DNA of 64,000 nucleotides from Cobetia sp. L2A1 (lineage in GTDB: Bacteria > Pseudomonadota > Gammaproteobacteria > Pseudomonadales > Halomonadaceae). The stretch covers positions 3,658,001 to 3,722,000 of the forward strand of contig NZ_CP047025.1 in assembly GCF_009796845.1 (NCBI RefSeq). Reading direction: 5' to 3'. The notes under the pieces were generated by a model that worked only from the letters and a program-made list of their open reading frames with translations, was not told the DNA's origin and did no database searches. Made by a program: the position numbers and the translations under genes. Position 1 is the first letter of the stretch. Each line of letters opens with the position of its first letter. Positions 1-9,190 of the stretch are shown here, in pieces.

Positions 1-417
1 GGCAGGAGATTGAGTCGCCACCGGACCGCCTTGCTCCCCGACAATGACATAGAGGCTATTACCCTCTGTGCGGGTGACATAAGGCTTGGACTGATTCAAC
101 TTCATGACAAGACGCGTCCGCGAACCGGCCTCAAGCGCTACCAGTTCTTCCACGCCATTCAGGCCCAGATTGAAGCGGCGCTTTTCAAGCTGACTGTGGG
201 TATCCATCAGATCAATAGTGATACGTGGCGGCGTCTCGATACGGTAGCCCTTGACCTCCGGCACGCCACCGGCGAAATCGAGCTTTAGCTCCATGCGATC
301 ACCGCCCAGCGAGGTGAACCCAAGGTCCTTCAGCGTAGAGGCTGCCAGCGCCACATTCGCCATCAAAGTGCCGAAAGCTGCCAACCCCAGCAGACTCATT
401 CGTTGCAATCGCGTCAT
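1..417 (-). CDS. pilQ: Type IV pilus secretin PilQ (N-terminal part, cut by window edge)
   Basis: Outer-membrane secretin through which the type IV pilus leaves the cell. Only the first 139 codons are inside the window; the frame is still open at base 1. The start at 417 has an AGGG ribosome site a few bases upstream. Residues 1 to about 24 form a signal peptide (hydrophobic core LLGLAAFGTLMANVALA), followed by an AMIN-type beta domain with alternating hydrophobic residues, which binds peptidoglycan in this family. It is the last gene of the pilMNOPQ order, 144 bases after pilP. The secretin domain itself is not visible, so the call rests on the N-terminus plus strong operon context. Confidence 0.9.
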   Translation of the reverse strand, partial: MTRLQRMSLLGLAAFGTLMANVALAASTLKDLGFTSLGGDRMELKLDFAGGVPEVKGYRIETPPRITIDLMDTHSQLEKRRFNLGLNGVEELVALEAGSRTRLVMKLNQSKPYVTRTEGNSLYVIVGEQGGPVATQSPA

Positions 418-561
418 GTTCCCTAGTCCCCTGTCTCGCTATGGCTCCGCTCAGCCTTGGGGCTGATCGCGCCTTATTCTTATCGAAGCGTAATGGTGAC
501 GGTCGCAGCCCCTTGAAGGTCGACCGCTCGTCTTCCGTGACAATATTCCTGGCTGTCTGTG

Positions 562-1122
562 CTATCGACCTTGGCCGTTCTTCTGCACAGGCTCTGTCAG
601 TGCCAACGCACGCGTACGTTCAATCCAGCCGCCCTGACCATTGGGCACTATCTCCACGATATCGAGCTGCGTATCACCGATACGCGTGATTCTGCCAAAG
701 TTGCTGCCCATGTGATTGCCTACGCGCACGCGCTGTACTTGTTGCTCCGGCGTCAGAATGAGTGCTGAGCGCGCGCCATCGACATCCAATGTACCGACCA
801 TGCTGAGCTGTTCCATCGGCCAAGCCTCAAGAGGCTCGCGCCCGCGATCAAGATCCGGACGGACGCCATTATCCACTTCGGTGAGCTCTTCTTCCGGCTC
901 TGGCAAACGAGCCTGAAACGGGCTACGTGCATCAGCCATGTCATACGTCACCGGATGATACTCGGGCTGAGGCGGCAACTCCTGGACCTGCCCGGAAGGC
1001 CGGCCTCTCAGAGACTCAAGCTCCCCTTCCAGTGCGGGTAACTGCGGATCTCCACAGCCCGACAACACCGTAAGCAAGACTGCGCTTCCCAGCATATGCA
1101 TTCGACGATTCATCAGGCTCAT
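562..1122 (-). CDS. pilP: Type IV pilus inner-membrane lipoprotein PilP
   Basis: PilP links the inner-membrane PilN/PilO complex to the secretin PilQ. The 186-residue protein starts with a lipoprotein signal ending in the lipobox L-S-G-C, so Cys23 is the expected lipidated residue. A proline-rich linker follows, then a compact beta domain (about residues 85-180) with the pattern MVGTLDVDGARSALIL and VGNHMGSNFGRI, typical of the PilP C-terminal domain. The start overlaps the pilO stop by four bases (ATGA), which indicates translational coupling. Length is usual for the family. Confidence 0.95.
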   Translation of the reverse strand: MSLMNRRMHMLGSAVLLTVLSGCGDPQLPALEGELESLRGRPSGQVQELPPQPEYHPVTYDMADARSPFQARLPEPEEELTEVDNGVRPDLDRGREPLEAWPMEQLSMVGTLDVDGARSALILTPEQQVQRVRVGNHMGSNFGRITRIGDTQLDIVEIVPNGQGGWIERTRALALTEPVQKNGQGR

Positions 1123-1751
1123 TTCTTGCCTCCCGATGTAGCCGCCGTCTGACGGTAATTATAGGTCTTGGCCAATAGCGACAGCTCAAGCTCATCGGTT
1201 TTATCGACGGGCGTGAGGACGAAGTCATGCAGAGTCACGATACGTGACAAGCCAGCGACACCAGACACGAAAGCGGCAATGCGATGATAATCGCCACGCA
1301 CCTTGATATCGAAGGGCTGCTCAACATAGAAGTCGCGATTCTCGGCAGGCTTGAGACGGATATATTCCACTTCCAGCTGATTGCTGATCGCGGTTTCACT
1401 GATGTCGTCGAGCAATGCTGGCACTTCAGCATCGGTCGGAAGCATCTCGAGCAGCTGCTCCATTCTCGAATCCAGCTCTTTCATCTGCTCACGCATGGCG
1501 GGCAGATTGGCAGCCTTGAAAGCCTTGCCCTCGAACTGTTTCAACAGCTGGCTTTCCTGAGCCCGCAGCCGCTCAAGGTCTTCTGCCTTCGGAGCAGCGA
1601 GGAACCAGTGTGAAGCCCAGAAAAGAGCCCCCAGCACGATCAGCGCCAGCACTGCCTGCAGTGTGACTGGCCAGACACCCGCTTCCTTCAGATCAAGATC
1701 ACGAAAATCCGTAGACTTGAGGCGACGAACTTCGGCATCGATAAAACTCAT
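1119..1751 (-). CDS. pilO: Type IV pilus alignment-complex protein PilO
   Basis: Inner-membrane component that pairs with PilN to form the periplasmic alignment complex of the type IV pilus. The 210-residue protein has a short cytoplasmic N-terminus, one membrane segment (about residues 28-50, VTLQAVLALIVLGALFWA), a coiled coil (about 55-100) and a periplasmic ferredoxin-like domain. It overlaps pilN upstream and pilP downstream by four bases each, so the three are clearly one translationally coupled operon. Confidence 0.95.
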   Translation of the reverse strand: MSFIDAEVRRLKSTDFRDLDLKEAGVWPVTLQAVLALIVLGALFWASHWFLAAPKAEDLERLRAQESQLLKQFEGKAFKAANLPAMREQMKELDSRMEQLLEMLPTDAEVPALLDDISETAISNQLEVEYIRLKPAENRDFYVEQPFDIKVRGDYHRIAAFVSGVAGLSRIVTLHDFVLTPVDKTDELELSLLAKTYNYRQTAATSGGKK

Positions 1752-2338
1752 TGCCGGCCTCCTTTCTTGGCGGCTTTCGTTTCAGTACCCCCCATCACGG
1801 ACGACATGGGTCGCTCCGGAATCATGATATTGAAGCTGCGCTGGTCATCATCCCTGCTCTGCACATCGGAAAGCGTGGGAGTACCAAAGGTGTCTGACAA
1901 TGCCAGCGTACGCATGAGACTGGAGACTTGACGCGTACTTTCAGCAGTACCGCTAGCTTTGATCTGGCGGCCATTACGACTGATGCTCTGGTACCAAGCG
2001 CCATCCACTAGCGTCGACACCAGCTGATTGAAGACACGTACCGTCTCGGGGCGGGAGAATTGCAGGCTACGTATCAATTCAATCTGCGCCAGCATCTGGG
2101 TGCGGCGCACTTCGATATCCTCGACTTCCTTGATATCACGATTCAGCCGCGCCATTTCCTTCTCGATATACTCGTGTCGCTGCTTTTGCGCCTCGAACTG
2201 GCCCTGGTAGTACTCGCTCATGCCATACCCGGCACCAATCCCTACTACTGCCGCCATGGCCAGAACGCCCAGAAAGCGTTTGCTACGTTTCTCGCGGCGA
2301 TCTTCACGCCACGAGAGTAAATTGATCTCAATGGTCAT
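1748..2338 (-). CDS. pilN: Type IV pilus assembly protein PilN
   Basis: Partner of PilO; its short cytoplasmic N-terminus docks into PilM. The start is placed at 2338, which gives the family N-terminus MTIEINLLSWRE (the I-N-L-L motif that binds PilM) and an ATGA overlap with pilM; the frame could be read nine codons further upstream but that would lie inside pilM. One membrane helix (about residues 22-40), a coiled coil, then a periplasmic domain. 196 residues, normal length. Confidence 0.95.
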   Translation of the reverse strand: MTIEINLLSWREDRREKRSKRFLGVLAMAAVVGIGAGYGMSEYYQGQFEAQKQRHEYIEKEMARLNRDIKEVEDIEVRRTQMLAQIELIRSLQFSRPETVRVFNQLVSTLVDGAWYQSISRNGRQIKASGTAESTRQVSSLMRTLALSDTFGTPTLSDVQSRDDDQRSFNIMIPERPMSSVMGGTETKAAKKGGRQ

Positions 2339-3399
2339 GACCGCTTCCTCATCGCAAGACCACACGCCGTCAGCATCGCAGGAGCATCTCCCGCCAGTGC
2401 CTGAATATCGACACGCGGGTTGACGCTCATGTGGGTGAAGGGATTTGCCATCATCACTTCGAGCCCCGTGTGCTCCGCGAGTGCTTCTCGTAGCCCAATG
2501 ATCGCCGCAGTGCCGCCACCCAGCAGAATGCGCTGTACTTCTCGGCGCTTTCCAGCGGTGTAGTAGAGCTGCAGAGAGCGAACAATCTGCTGCATGAGGG
2601 TATCGCGGAACGGACCCAGCACTTCGCTGTCATAGGTTTCAGGCAGACCGCCGCGCTTCTTGGCAAGGCCTGCTTCATCATTGGAGAGATCAAAGCGGTT
2701 CATGATTTCGTCGGTCAACTGACGACCCCCGACCACGGCGTCACGACTATAGACAATGCGTCCGTTCTGGATGACGTGGAATGCCGTCATGGTCGCGCCG
2801 ATATCGACGACTGCGACGCATTCTTCGTTATCGTAGGTCGGCGGTAGCTGATGGCGCAGCTCGCCGAAGGCGCGTTCAAGCGAGAACGTCTCAACATCTA
2901 CCGCAGCAGGTTCGAGTCCCGCTTGAGCCAATGCAGATGTCAGCTGATCAACATCCAGGCTACGGCATGCCACCAGCAAAAGATCCTGCTGTTCAGGATT
3001 GCGCGGGTTGACCCCTAAATGCTGAAAGTCGAATGCAACATCGTTGAGTGGGAATGGGAAGTGTTTCTCGGACTCGAGCGCGATGCGCTGCTCGATCTCG
3101 TCATCAGCAAGGTTTGCGGGAAAGCTCAAGGTTTTGGTGATGGCAGCACTCGCTGGTACAGCGACGACAGCGCGCCTGGAGCGAGGCTGAGCCTGCTCCA
3201 CTGCACGCTTTATCGCCATCACGACCTCGTCCATGTCCCGAATTCGACGTTCGACGACAGCACCTTCCTTGAGTGGGCGCACAGCATAGCTATCGATCTG
3301 GTATCGATTTCCTCGTCTGGACAGCTCCAGGAGCTTGACCGTAGCCGAAGTGATATCAACTCCGATCAGTCCCTTGCCGGCGGATTTAAGTCCCAGCAA
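2335..3399 (-). CDS. pilM: Type IV pilus actin-like ATPase PilM
   Basis: Cytoplasmic actin-like (FtsA/HSP70 superfamily) protein that binds PilN and couples the pilus motor to the alignment complex. The phosphate-binding patterns are visible at the N-terminus (LIGVDITSATVKLLEL) and around residue 195 (AVVDIGATMTAFHVI); a C-terminal GGG loop (LLGGGTAAI) follows. Translation appears to start at a TTG at 3399, with an AGGGGA ribosome site seven bases upstream; the nearby ATG is out of frame. First gene of the pil operon, divergent from mrcA. 354 residues, the usual length. Confidence 0.95.
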   Translation of the reverse strand: MLGLKSAGKGLIGVDITSATVKLLELSRRGNRYQIDSYAVRPLKEGAVVERRIRDMDEVVMAIKRAVEQAQPRSRRAVVAVPASAAITKTLSFPANLADDEIEQRIALESEKHFPFPLNDVAFDFQHLGVNPRNPEQQDLLLVACRSLDVDQLTSALAQAGLEPAAVDVETFSLERAFGELRHQLPPTYDNEECVAVVDIGATMTAFHVIQNGRIVYSRDAVVGGRQLTDEIMNRFDLSNDEAGLAKKRGGLPETYDSEVLGPFRDTLMQQIVRSLQLYYTAGKRREVQRILLGGGTAAIIGLREALAEHTGLEVMMANPFTHMSVNPRVDIQALAGDAPAMLTACGLAMRKRS

Positions 3400-3494
3400 T
3401 TGGCATTCCCCTGCTCTGATGACGATCCTGCCAGACTAGCTGGCCGCCAGTTCCTGGACGACGTCTCCGCGACATCCCTCTATCATTCCAAGAT

Positions 3495-3523
3495 GTTACA
3501 TTATGTTTCCCAGAATAACACAA
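3495..3523 (-). promoter_or_regulatory. Possible sigma-70 promoter for pilMNOPQ
   Basis: On the minus strand TTGTGT (3518-3523) and TGTAAC (3495-3500) are separated by 17 bases in an AT-rich patch of the mrcA/pilM divergent region. Matches to consensus are partial (three and four of six), so this is a weak call based on position and composition. Confidence 0.3.
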
Positions 3524-3649
3524 CAGACGCGTAAGTCGGGGTTCAACGCTGGCCGCATCTCGGCCCGCTACTTATAATGCTCGAGCAATGGAATTGCCTA
3601 TCGCCGCGCAGCCACTCGCTTCCCATTACCCACGGATCCTGTCTTGCCC

Positions 3650-6163
3650 ATGAAGCTATTAAGACGTCTATTTTCGCCAGTTTTCTGGCTGCTGCTGTCA
3701 CTGTGTGCCGCGGGACTGCTGGCCATCGTCGGCGCCTCTATCTATTTCGCACCAGGCCTGCCCGATGTCCATCAGCTTCAAGACACCAAATTGCAGACGC
3801 CTCTGCGTATCTATACGCGCGACGGTAAGCTGATTGGGGAATATGGTGATCAGCGGCGCATTCCAGTGACCTATGACGAAATACCCAAAACTTTCGTCGA
3901 TGCACTGCTTGCCGCAGAAGACAGCAACTTCTTCTCGCATCCGGGTATCGATCCGAGGGGCTTGGCACGCGCGGCGCTCCAGCTGGCCTCCAGCGGAAGC
4001 ATTCAGTCTGGTGGTAGCACTATCACCATGCAGGTGGCACGTAATTACTTGCTGACGCTGGACCAGACTTTTACGCGCAAGATTCGTGAAATTTTGTTAT
4101 CGCTACAGATGGAGCAGATTCTCTCCAAACAGCAAATTCTCGAGCTTTACGTCAACAAGATATTCCTCGGCCATCGTGCTTACGGGATTGCGGCTGCGTC
4201 GCGTACCTACTATGACAAATCTCTGGATGAGTTGACGCTCGCCGAGCAGGCCATGCTCGCCGGTCTGCCCAAGGCACCGTCCAGCTTCAACCCGCTGACC
4301 AACCCTCAGCGTGCATTGATCCGTCGCAACTGGATTCTGCTACGCATGAAAGACCTGGGCTACATCGAAGCACAGGCCTATGAAGAGGCCGTCAATGAGC
4401 CGATCACAGCAGCCCGCCATTATACGAAGCCAGAAGTCGAGGCGCCTTATGTCGCCGAGATGGCGCGTAGCTTTGCGGTCGATCGCTTCGGCGACAAGGC
4501 TTATACCGATAATGTCCGCATCACCACAACACTCGACAGCACGCTGCAGCCGCAAGCGCGAGACGCTCTGATCAAGGGCCTGATAGCCTATGACACGCGT
4601 CATGGCTGGAGAGGTGTTGAAGAATCCGATATCTCTGCTTCGCTGGCAGAAGCCCAGGACAAGACCGATCGCGCCGGACTTGAGGAAGAGCTCTCCAAGA
4701 CGCCAGAAGTCCTCGAGACCGCCAAGCAAGCTGCCCAGAAGAGCGAAAAACGCATCAAGGGCATCGATCGTGACGTTTCAAACTGGCTGAAAGTGTTGGA
4801 TCGCACGCCAGATTACGGCCCGCTAGAAGCCGCCATTGTGGTGGAAAGCGACGGCAAGCAGATGAAGGTGCTACTCGCTGACTCAACCGTGGCCACCCTT
4901 GATTGGGACGGCCTCAAGTGGGCACGTGAATACAAGAGTGCCAAATGGCGCGGCGGCGTGCCAAACTCGGCAGCCAATATTGCCAGCACGGGTGATCTGG
5001 TTCGCATCATCAAGCAAGACGATGGCTATCGCTTAGGTCAGCTGCCGGACGCCCAGTCCGCCATCGTCTCGCTGGACCCCGAAAGCGGTGCCATCCTTGC
5101 GCTACAAGGCGGCTTCAGTTACTCCGCCAGCAAGTTCAACCGTGCCATTCAGGCACGCCGTCAGGCGGGCTCCATCTTCAAGCCTTTTGTCTATCTCGCC
5201 GGGCTTGAAGAAGGTGACATGTCACCCGCGACCATCATCAATAACGCACCCGTCGTCATGCAGGATGGCAGCAAGCTGTGGCGCCCGGAAAATGCCGGCG
5301 GCAAGTTTACCGGCCCGACACGTATTCGCGTTGGCCTATATCGCTCCCTGAATCTGGTCTCTATCCGCCTGCTACAGACGGTAGGACTGGACAAGACGCT
5401 CGACTTCCTCGTGAAACTTGGCTTCAAGCGTGAAGAACTGCCCAACGGCCTGTCACTGGCGCTGGGAAGTGCTTCATTGACGCCTCTAGAGATGGCGCGC
5501 GCCTATGCAGTACTCTCCAATGGCGGTTTCCGTGTCGAGCCTTGGTATATCGATACCGTCACGCGTGGCGACGATGAGATCGACTATGAAGCACACCCCG
5601 CCGTTGCCTGCGCCAACTGCTCGCCCGGCATGGTGACGGTGAATCGTGATGGTCGCCAGTATCCGCTGGCCGAGCGCATTGCCTCGCCAGAAGCCATGTA
5701 TTTGATTCGTGACATGATGGAAGACGTCATCAAGCGCGGGACAGGTCGTGGTGCAATGGTACTTGGCCGTGATGATCTGGCAGGCAAGACCGGCACCACC
5801 AACGACCAGCGAGACGCTTGGTTCTCTGGCTTCAACAGCAAGCTGGTCGCGACAGTCTGGGTCGGCAAAGACTCAAATGATACGCTGGCCGAATATGGCG
5901 CGCAGGCAGCCCTGCCCATCTGGGTCGACTACATGCGCGGCGCGCTGAAAGACATGCCGTCAGCCACCATGGCGCGCCCCGACGGCATTGTGTCAGCCAC
6001 GATCGACCCAGATACAGGCAAGCGCCTGCATGATGGTCAGGGCGGGATTAGCGAGCTGTTCCGCAAGGATAGCCTGCCGCCATACCAGGAACGCGGCATG
6101 CGCAAAGAGCTTGAGGAGCAAAGCGGATCAGAAGGCACTGGAACTTTCGAGGCCATTTTCTGA
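3650..6163 (+). CDS. mrcA: Penicillin-binding protein 1A (bifunctional glycosyltransferase/transpeptidase)
   Basis: Class A PBP that polymerises glycan strands and cross-links stem peptides in the periplasm. A cytoplasmic/transmembrane anchor (about residues 8-32) is followed by the GT51 domain with the catalytic EDSNFFSHPGID motif, an inserted OB-like domain (about 280-440), and the transpeptidase domain with SxxK (SIFK, Ser about 508), SxN (SLN) and KTG (KTGTT, Lys about 713). The ATG at 3650 is chosen; a TTG two codons upstream is an alternative. About 837 residues, normal for PBP1A. Divergent from pilM, an arrangement also found in pseudomonads. Confidence 0.96.
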   Translation: MKLLRRLFSPVFWLLLSLCAAGLLAIVGASIYFAPGLPDVHQLQDTKLQTPLRIYTRDGKLIGEYGDQRRIPVTYDEIPKTFVDALLAAEDSNFFSHPGIDPRGLARAALQLASSGSIQSGGSTITMQVARNYLLTLDQTFTRKIREILLSLQMEQILSKQQILELYVNKIFLGHRAYGIAAASRTYYDKSLDELTLAEQAMLAGLPKAPSSFNPLTNPQRALIRRNWILLRMKDLGYIEAQAYEEAVNEPITAARHYTKPEVEAPYVAEMARSFAVDRFGDKAYTDNVRITTTLDSTLQPQARDALIKGLIAYDTRHGWRGVEESDISASLAEAQDKTDRAGLEEELSKTPEVLETAKQAAQKSEKRIKGIDRDVSNWLKVLDRTPDYGPLEAAIVVESDGKQMKVLLADSTVATLDWDGLKWAREYKSAKWRGGVPNSAANIASTGDLVRIIKQDDGYRLGQLPDAQSAIVSLDPESGAILALQGGFSYSASKFNRAIQARRQAGSIFKPFVYLAGLEEGDMSPATIINNAPVVMQDGSKLWRPENAGGKFTGPTRIRVGLYRSLNLVSIRLLQTVGLDKTLDFLVKLGFKREELPNGLSLALGSASLTPLEMARAYAVLSNGGFRVEPWYIDTVTRGDDEIDYEAHPAVACANCSPGMVTVNRDGRQYPLAERIASPEAMYLIRDMMEDVIKRGTGRGAMVLGRDDLAGKTGTTNDQRDAWFSGFNSKLVATVWVGKDSNDTLAEYGAQAALPIWVDYMRGALKDMPSATMARPDGIVSATIDPDTGKRLHDGQGGISELFRKDSLPPYQERGMRKELEEQSGSEGTGTFEAIF

Positions 6164-6309
6164 TCTGATCTCTGTCGCACACGCCAGCCAATGTCATCCG
6201 GCTGTCGGCTAGCCTCTAGAAGAGCGGCCACTGGTCGCTCTTCTTTCATCTGAATAGCGTCATTTAGTCAATGATGATGCCATATCCCTCAACCATGCCC
6301 GGAGTCTGC

Positions 6310-7074
6310 ATGCTTCACCCTTTGCCCACACTGCGCATGACCGCACTGCTGTGCCTGGCCCTACTCCCACTGCAGAAAGCCTACGCAGAGGACAGTCTGT
6401 TCTATGCTCCTCCAGCTGGCAACGACGACTCCGAACCCTTCAGTGGTCAGGCGGAACTAGGATTCACCAAGCTTTCAGGCAACTCCAACAGTGAGACGTT
6501 ACTGGGCAAGACCAGCCTGTCATGGCACCTCAAGCCGTGGACACACACGTTCCGCGTAGAGGCCAAGCATGTCTCCAGCAGTGGTGAGACCACGACAGAC
6601 AAGTACTTGATCGGTCAGCGCGAACGCTACGATCTCGGCGACGATCACTATGCCTTCGGCCTGCTGCGCTGGGAAAAAGAACGCTTCTCCGGCTACAACC
6701 ATCAGGTCACTTCCATTGTCGGCGAAGGCATCTCGTTGCTGACCGGACCGGAGCATAATCTCTCGATCGAAGCTGGCCCCGGTTATCGTTTCGATGACAT
6801 CACGGCCGGTGAGCACGAGAACTACCTGCTGGGCTACTCGGCCATGGACTATCGCTGGCAGCTATCCGATACCTCCAAGTTTGAACAACAGTTCTCGGCA
6901 GAAGCCACTCGCGACAACGTCATCAGCCGCAGCTACACCGCGCTGACGGTGTCGATCAATGCCAGCCTGGCACTCAAGCTTTCCCATGAGATTGAAAATA
7001 ACACCAACCCACCGGACGAATCCGACGCAAAAACGGACACCACCACGGCCGCCTCCATCCTCTATAGCTTCTAG
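6310..7074 (+). CDS. DUF481 family outer-membrane beta-barrel protein (YdiY-like)
   Basis: Predicted salt-stress-type outer-membrane protein of unknown function. The start at 6310 has GGAG seven bases upstream; an in-frame ATG 13 codons earlier lacks this. A signal peptide (about residues 1-27, ending ...QKAYA) is followed by alternating amphipathic strands with conserved DUF481 features such as GQAELGFTKLSGNSNSET, and the protein ends ...SILYSF, with the C-terminal Phe usual for BAM substrates. 254 residues. It stands alone, with a terminator just after it. The family role is not established; in E. coli YdiY is induced by acid. Confidence 0.85.
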   Translation: MLHPLPTLRMTALLCLALLPLQKAYAEDSLFYAPPAGNDDSEPFSGQAELGFTKLSGNSNSETLLGKTSLSWHLKPWTHTFRVEAKHVSSSGETTTDKYLIGQRERYDLGDDHYAFGLLRWEKERFSGYNHQVTSIVGEGISLLTGPEHNLSIEAGPGYRFDDITAGEHENYLLGYSAMDYRWQLSDTSKFEQQFSAEATRDNVISRSYTALTVSINASLALKLSHEIENNTNPPDESDAKTDTTTAASILYSF

Positions 7075-7127
7075 GCACACGACCCACCACTGTGCTCGCC
7101 ATTTGTCACTGCCATCGCCAGCACAGC

Positions 7128-7164
7128 AAAAAGCCCTCATCGGAGATTCCGACGAGGGCTTTTT
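7128..7164. terminator. Bidirectional intrinsic terminator between the DUF481 gene and malic enzyme gene
   Basis: A hairpin with arms AAAAAGCCCTCATCGG and CCGACGAGGGCTTTTT (one mismatch, five-base loop), with T runs on both strands, lies between two convergent genes and can serve both. Confidence 0.9.
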
Positions 7165-7207
7165 TATACCGCTTTGTCTAACGGACTCTCACAACATCTG
7201 TCGAAAC

Positions 7208-8476
7208 TCAGCCATACACTTGATCAGTATTGGTCAGCGGGTAGTGCGACGGATATGGCTTGCGCGCCACACCAGAATCAATCGCCGCTTGAGCGACGGC
7301 AGCCGGAAGACGCTCAAGCAGACGCGCATCCATCGGCGTCGGAATGATATAGCCCGGGCCGAATTCGAGGCTATCGATTTCGTAGGCATCCAGCACTGCC
7401 TGAGGAACCGGCTCACGGGCCAGATCTTTCAAGGCATGCACGGCTGCCAGTTTCATCTCTTCATTGATACGGGTCGCACGCACATCAAGCGCACCACGGA
7501 AGATGAACGGGAAGCCCAGCACGTTGTTGACCTGATTCGGGTAGTCAGAACGCCCTGTCGCCATGATGACGTCCGGGCGTGCTTCACGTGCGATATCTGG
7601 ATGGATTTCCGGGTCCGGATTGGAGCAGGCAAATACGATTGGCTTATCGGCCATCTTCTTGAGCTGATCAGCCTTGAGAAGATTCGGCCCCGAAAGGCCC
7701 ACAAACACATCAGCGCCGTCGATAGCATCGTCCAGAGTCCGCAACTCCGTCTCAGTGGCGAACATCGCCTTGTATTGGTTCAGGTCATCACGGCCACTAT
7801 GGATCACGCCCTTGCGGTCGAGCATATAGATGTTCTCAACCTTGGCACCACTGGCGACCAGCAATTTCATGCAGGCAATAGCCGCTGCGCCAGCACCCAG
7901 GCACACGATGCGCGCGTCAGCCAGTGCCTTGCCTGCGATATCCAATGCATTGAGCATGCCAGCGGCAGTCACGATGGCGGTACCGTGCTGGTCATCATGA
8001 AACACTGGAATGCTGCATTGCTCAATCAGCGCCTGCTCAATTTCAAAGCATTCCGGCGCCTTGATATCTTCAAGATTGATACCACCGTAGGTGATCGCGA
8101 TACGACGCACGGTATCAATGAAAGCTTGCGGGCTTTCGGCCTCGATTTCGACATCGACAGAGTTGATGCCAGCAAAGCGCTTGAATAGCACGCCTTTACC
8201 TTCCATGACTGGCTTGGAAGCCAACGGCCCCAGGTTGCCCAATCCCAGGATGGCGGTGCCATCGGAGATAACCGCAACCAGATTGCCCTTGCCCGTATAC
8301 AGATAGGCATTTTCCGGATCGGCAGCAATCTCGCGGCACGGCTCAGCAACACCCGGGCTATAGGCTAGTGCCAAATCCTTGGCCGTTTCGGTCGGCTTGG
8401 TCAGCTCGATGGAAAGTTTCCCGGGAATAGGTTCGGCGTGATATTTCAGTGCTGCTTTCTTCATGGCATCAGACAT
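7208..8476 (-). CDS. Malic enzyme, short form without phosphotransacetylase domain
   Basis: Oxidative decarboxylation of malate to pyruvate with NAD(P)+. The 422-residue protein matches the MaeB-type catalytic half: SPGVAEPCREIA, the N-terminal sugar/substrate loop around VAVISDGTAILGLG, GGINLEDIKAPECFEIE, the dinucleotide-binding VCLGAGAAAIACMKLL, and the acidic HDDQHGTA. It lacks the C-terminal phosphotransacetylase-like domain of E. coli MaeB, like the roughly 420-residue pseudomonad enzymes. The start at 8476 is a choice; ATGs at 8485 and 8464 are also possible since none has a strong ribosome site. Cofactor preference cannot be read off. Confidence 0.93.
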   Translation of the reverse strand: MSDAMKKAALKYHAEPIPGKLSIELTKPTETAKDLALAYSPGVAEPCREIAADPENAYLYTGKGNLVAVISDGTAILGLGNLGPLASKPVMEGKGVLFKRFAGINSVDVEIEAESPQAFIDTVRRIAITYGGINLEDIKAPECFEIEQALIEQCSIPVFHDDQHGTAIVTAAGMLNALDIAGKALADARIVCLGAGAAAIACMKLLVASGAKVENIYMLDRKGVIHSGRDDLNQYKAMFATETELRTLDDAIDGADVFVGLSGPNLLKADQLKKMADKPIVFACSNPDPEIHPDIAREARPDVIMATGRSDYPNQVNNVLGFPFIFRGALDVRATRINEEMKLAAVHALKDLAREPVPQAVLDAYEIDSLEFGPGYIIPTPMDARLLERLPAAVAQAAIDSGVARKPYPSHYPLTNTDQVYG

Positions 8477-8592
8477 GCGTGTCATCCGGTATTTTGACTG
8501 GGTTGGCTGCCTCCAGAATATAGAAAAACACACCGGCGAACAACCGACGCAACTTATTGTTATAAAAGGATTTAAAACGATAGTTTAAAAAA

Positions 8593-8868
8593 TTATTTAG
8601 CCATTCGTCTAGCGTTATGGATGAGTGGCTCATCCATAATCCTTTCCTTATCACTGACGAAGAATAGCGCACGAATCTGCTCAATTTCATGGCTCTTCTC
8701 GCAAAAATGCCCGCATTCTGCTGACAATATGCTCAGCATGACCCACTCATATCCGTTGATGCGAGGTGAGAGCTGCACTAATGCCAAATCGGAAACAATT
8801 TCGGTATCTTCACAGCGCGCACTTCTTTTTAACGACCCACTTTCATCCAGGGTTGACCCATGACTCAT
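8593..8868 (-). CDS. Possible small hypothetical protein (91 aa)
   Basis: An open frame in the gap between rpmE and the malic enzyme gene on the same strand, just after the rpmE terminator. It could start at the ATG at 8868 (a weak AGAG lies upstream) or three codons earlier. It has four cysteines, no clear signal peptide or membrane segment, and is more AT-rich than its neighbours. I do not recognise a family. An 11-base perfect inverted repeat (8615-8639) sits inside its 3' end, so the region may be regulatory instead of coding. Confidence 0.3.
   Translation of the reverse strand: MSHGSTLDESGSLKRSARCEDTEIVSDLALVQLSPRINGYEWVMLSILSAECGHFCEKSHEIEQIRALFFVSDKERIMDEPLIHNARRMAK
8615..8639. repeat. 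Perfect 11-bp inverted repeat upstream of the malic enzyme gene
   Basis: TTATGGATGAG and CTCATCCATAA are perfect inverted copies with three bases between them, about 140 bases upstream of the malic enzyme start. There is no T run after it, so it looks more like an operator or an RNA hairpin than a terminator. Confidence 0.55.
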
Positions 8869-8905
8869 CCAAATCATCTCTGCGAGCAGCTCAACAGACG
8901 GGCAC

Positions 8906-8931
8906 AAAAAAACCCGCTCGTAAGCGGGTTT
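8906..8931 (-). terminator. Intrinsic terminator of rpmE
   Basis: Read on the minus strand, AAACCCGCT and AGCGGGTTT form a nine-pair stem with a four-base loop, followed by a run of Ts, 47 bases after the rpmE stop. Confidence 0.9.
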
Positions 8932-8977
8932 CTTGTTCACACCACTGGGGCATGAAAGCGACAAGCAGCTGAAGGTA

Positions 8978-9190
8978 TCAGCGCTTGATAGCAGCACCGA
9001 AACGCTTGTTGAAGCGCTCAACGCGACCACCGGTGGTAGCCTGCTTCTGCTTGCCGGTGTAGAACGGGTGGCACTCGGAGCACACGTCAAGCGCGAAGGT
9101 CTGCTTGGCGGTGGAACCAATTTCGTGCTGCGCGCCGCAAGAGCAAGTGGCGGTCTGGCGCTGGTAGTCCGGATGGATACCCTGTCTCAT
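8978..9190 (-). CDS. rpmE: 50S ribosomal protein L31, zinc-binding type
   Basis: Large-subunit ribosomal protein at the subunit interface. The 70-residue product has the four zinc ligands Cys16, Cys18, Cys37 and Cys40 (CSCG ... CSEC) that mark the primary, zinc-containing paralogue, and the family signature HPFYTGKQK...[12 protein letters not shown]. The start at 9190 matches the family N-terminus MRQGIHPDY; a longer open frame upstream would not. In many bacteria a zinc-free paralogue replaces it under zinc limitation; none is in this window. Confidence 0.97.
   Translation of the reverse strand: MRQGIHPDYQRQTATCSCGAQHEIGSTAKQTFALDVCSECHPFYTGKQKQATTGGRVERFNKRFGAAIKR

Noticed and set aside
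3573..3578. Perfect TATAAT upstream of mrcA
   Set aside because: No acceptable -35 at 15-19 bases upstream, so I did not list it as a promoter although it may be an extended or activator-dependent one.
6959..8188. About 400-codon open frame opposite the malic enzyme gene
   Set aside because: It overlaps a clearly conserved enzyme on the other strand and has no recognisable domain or ribosome site.
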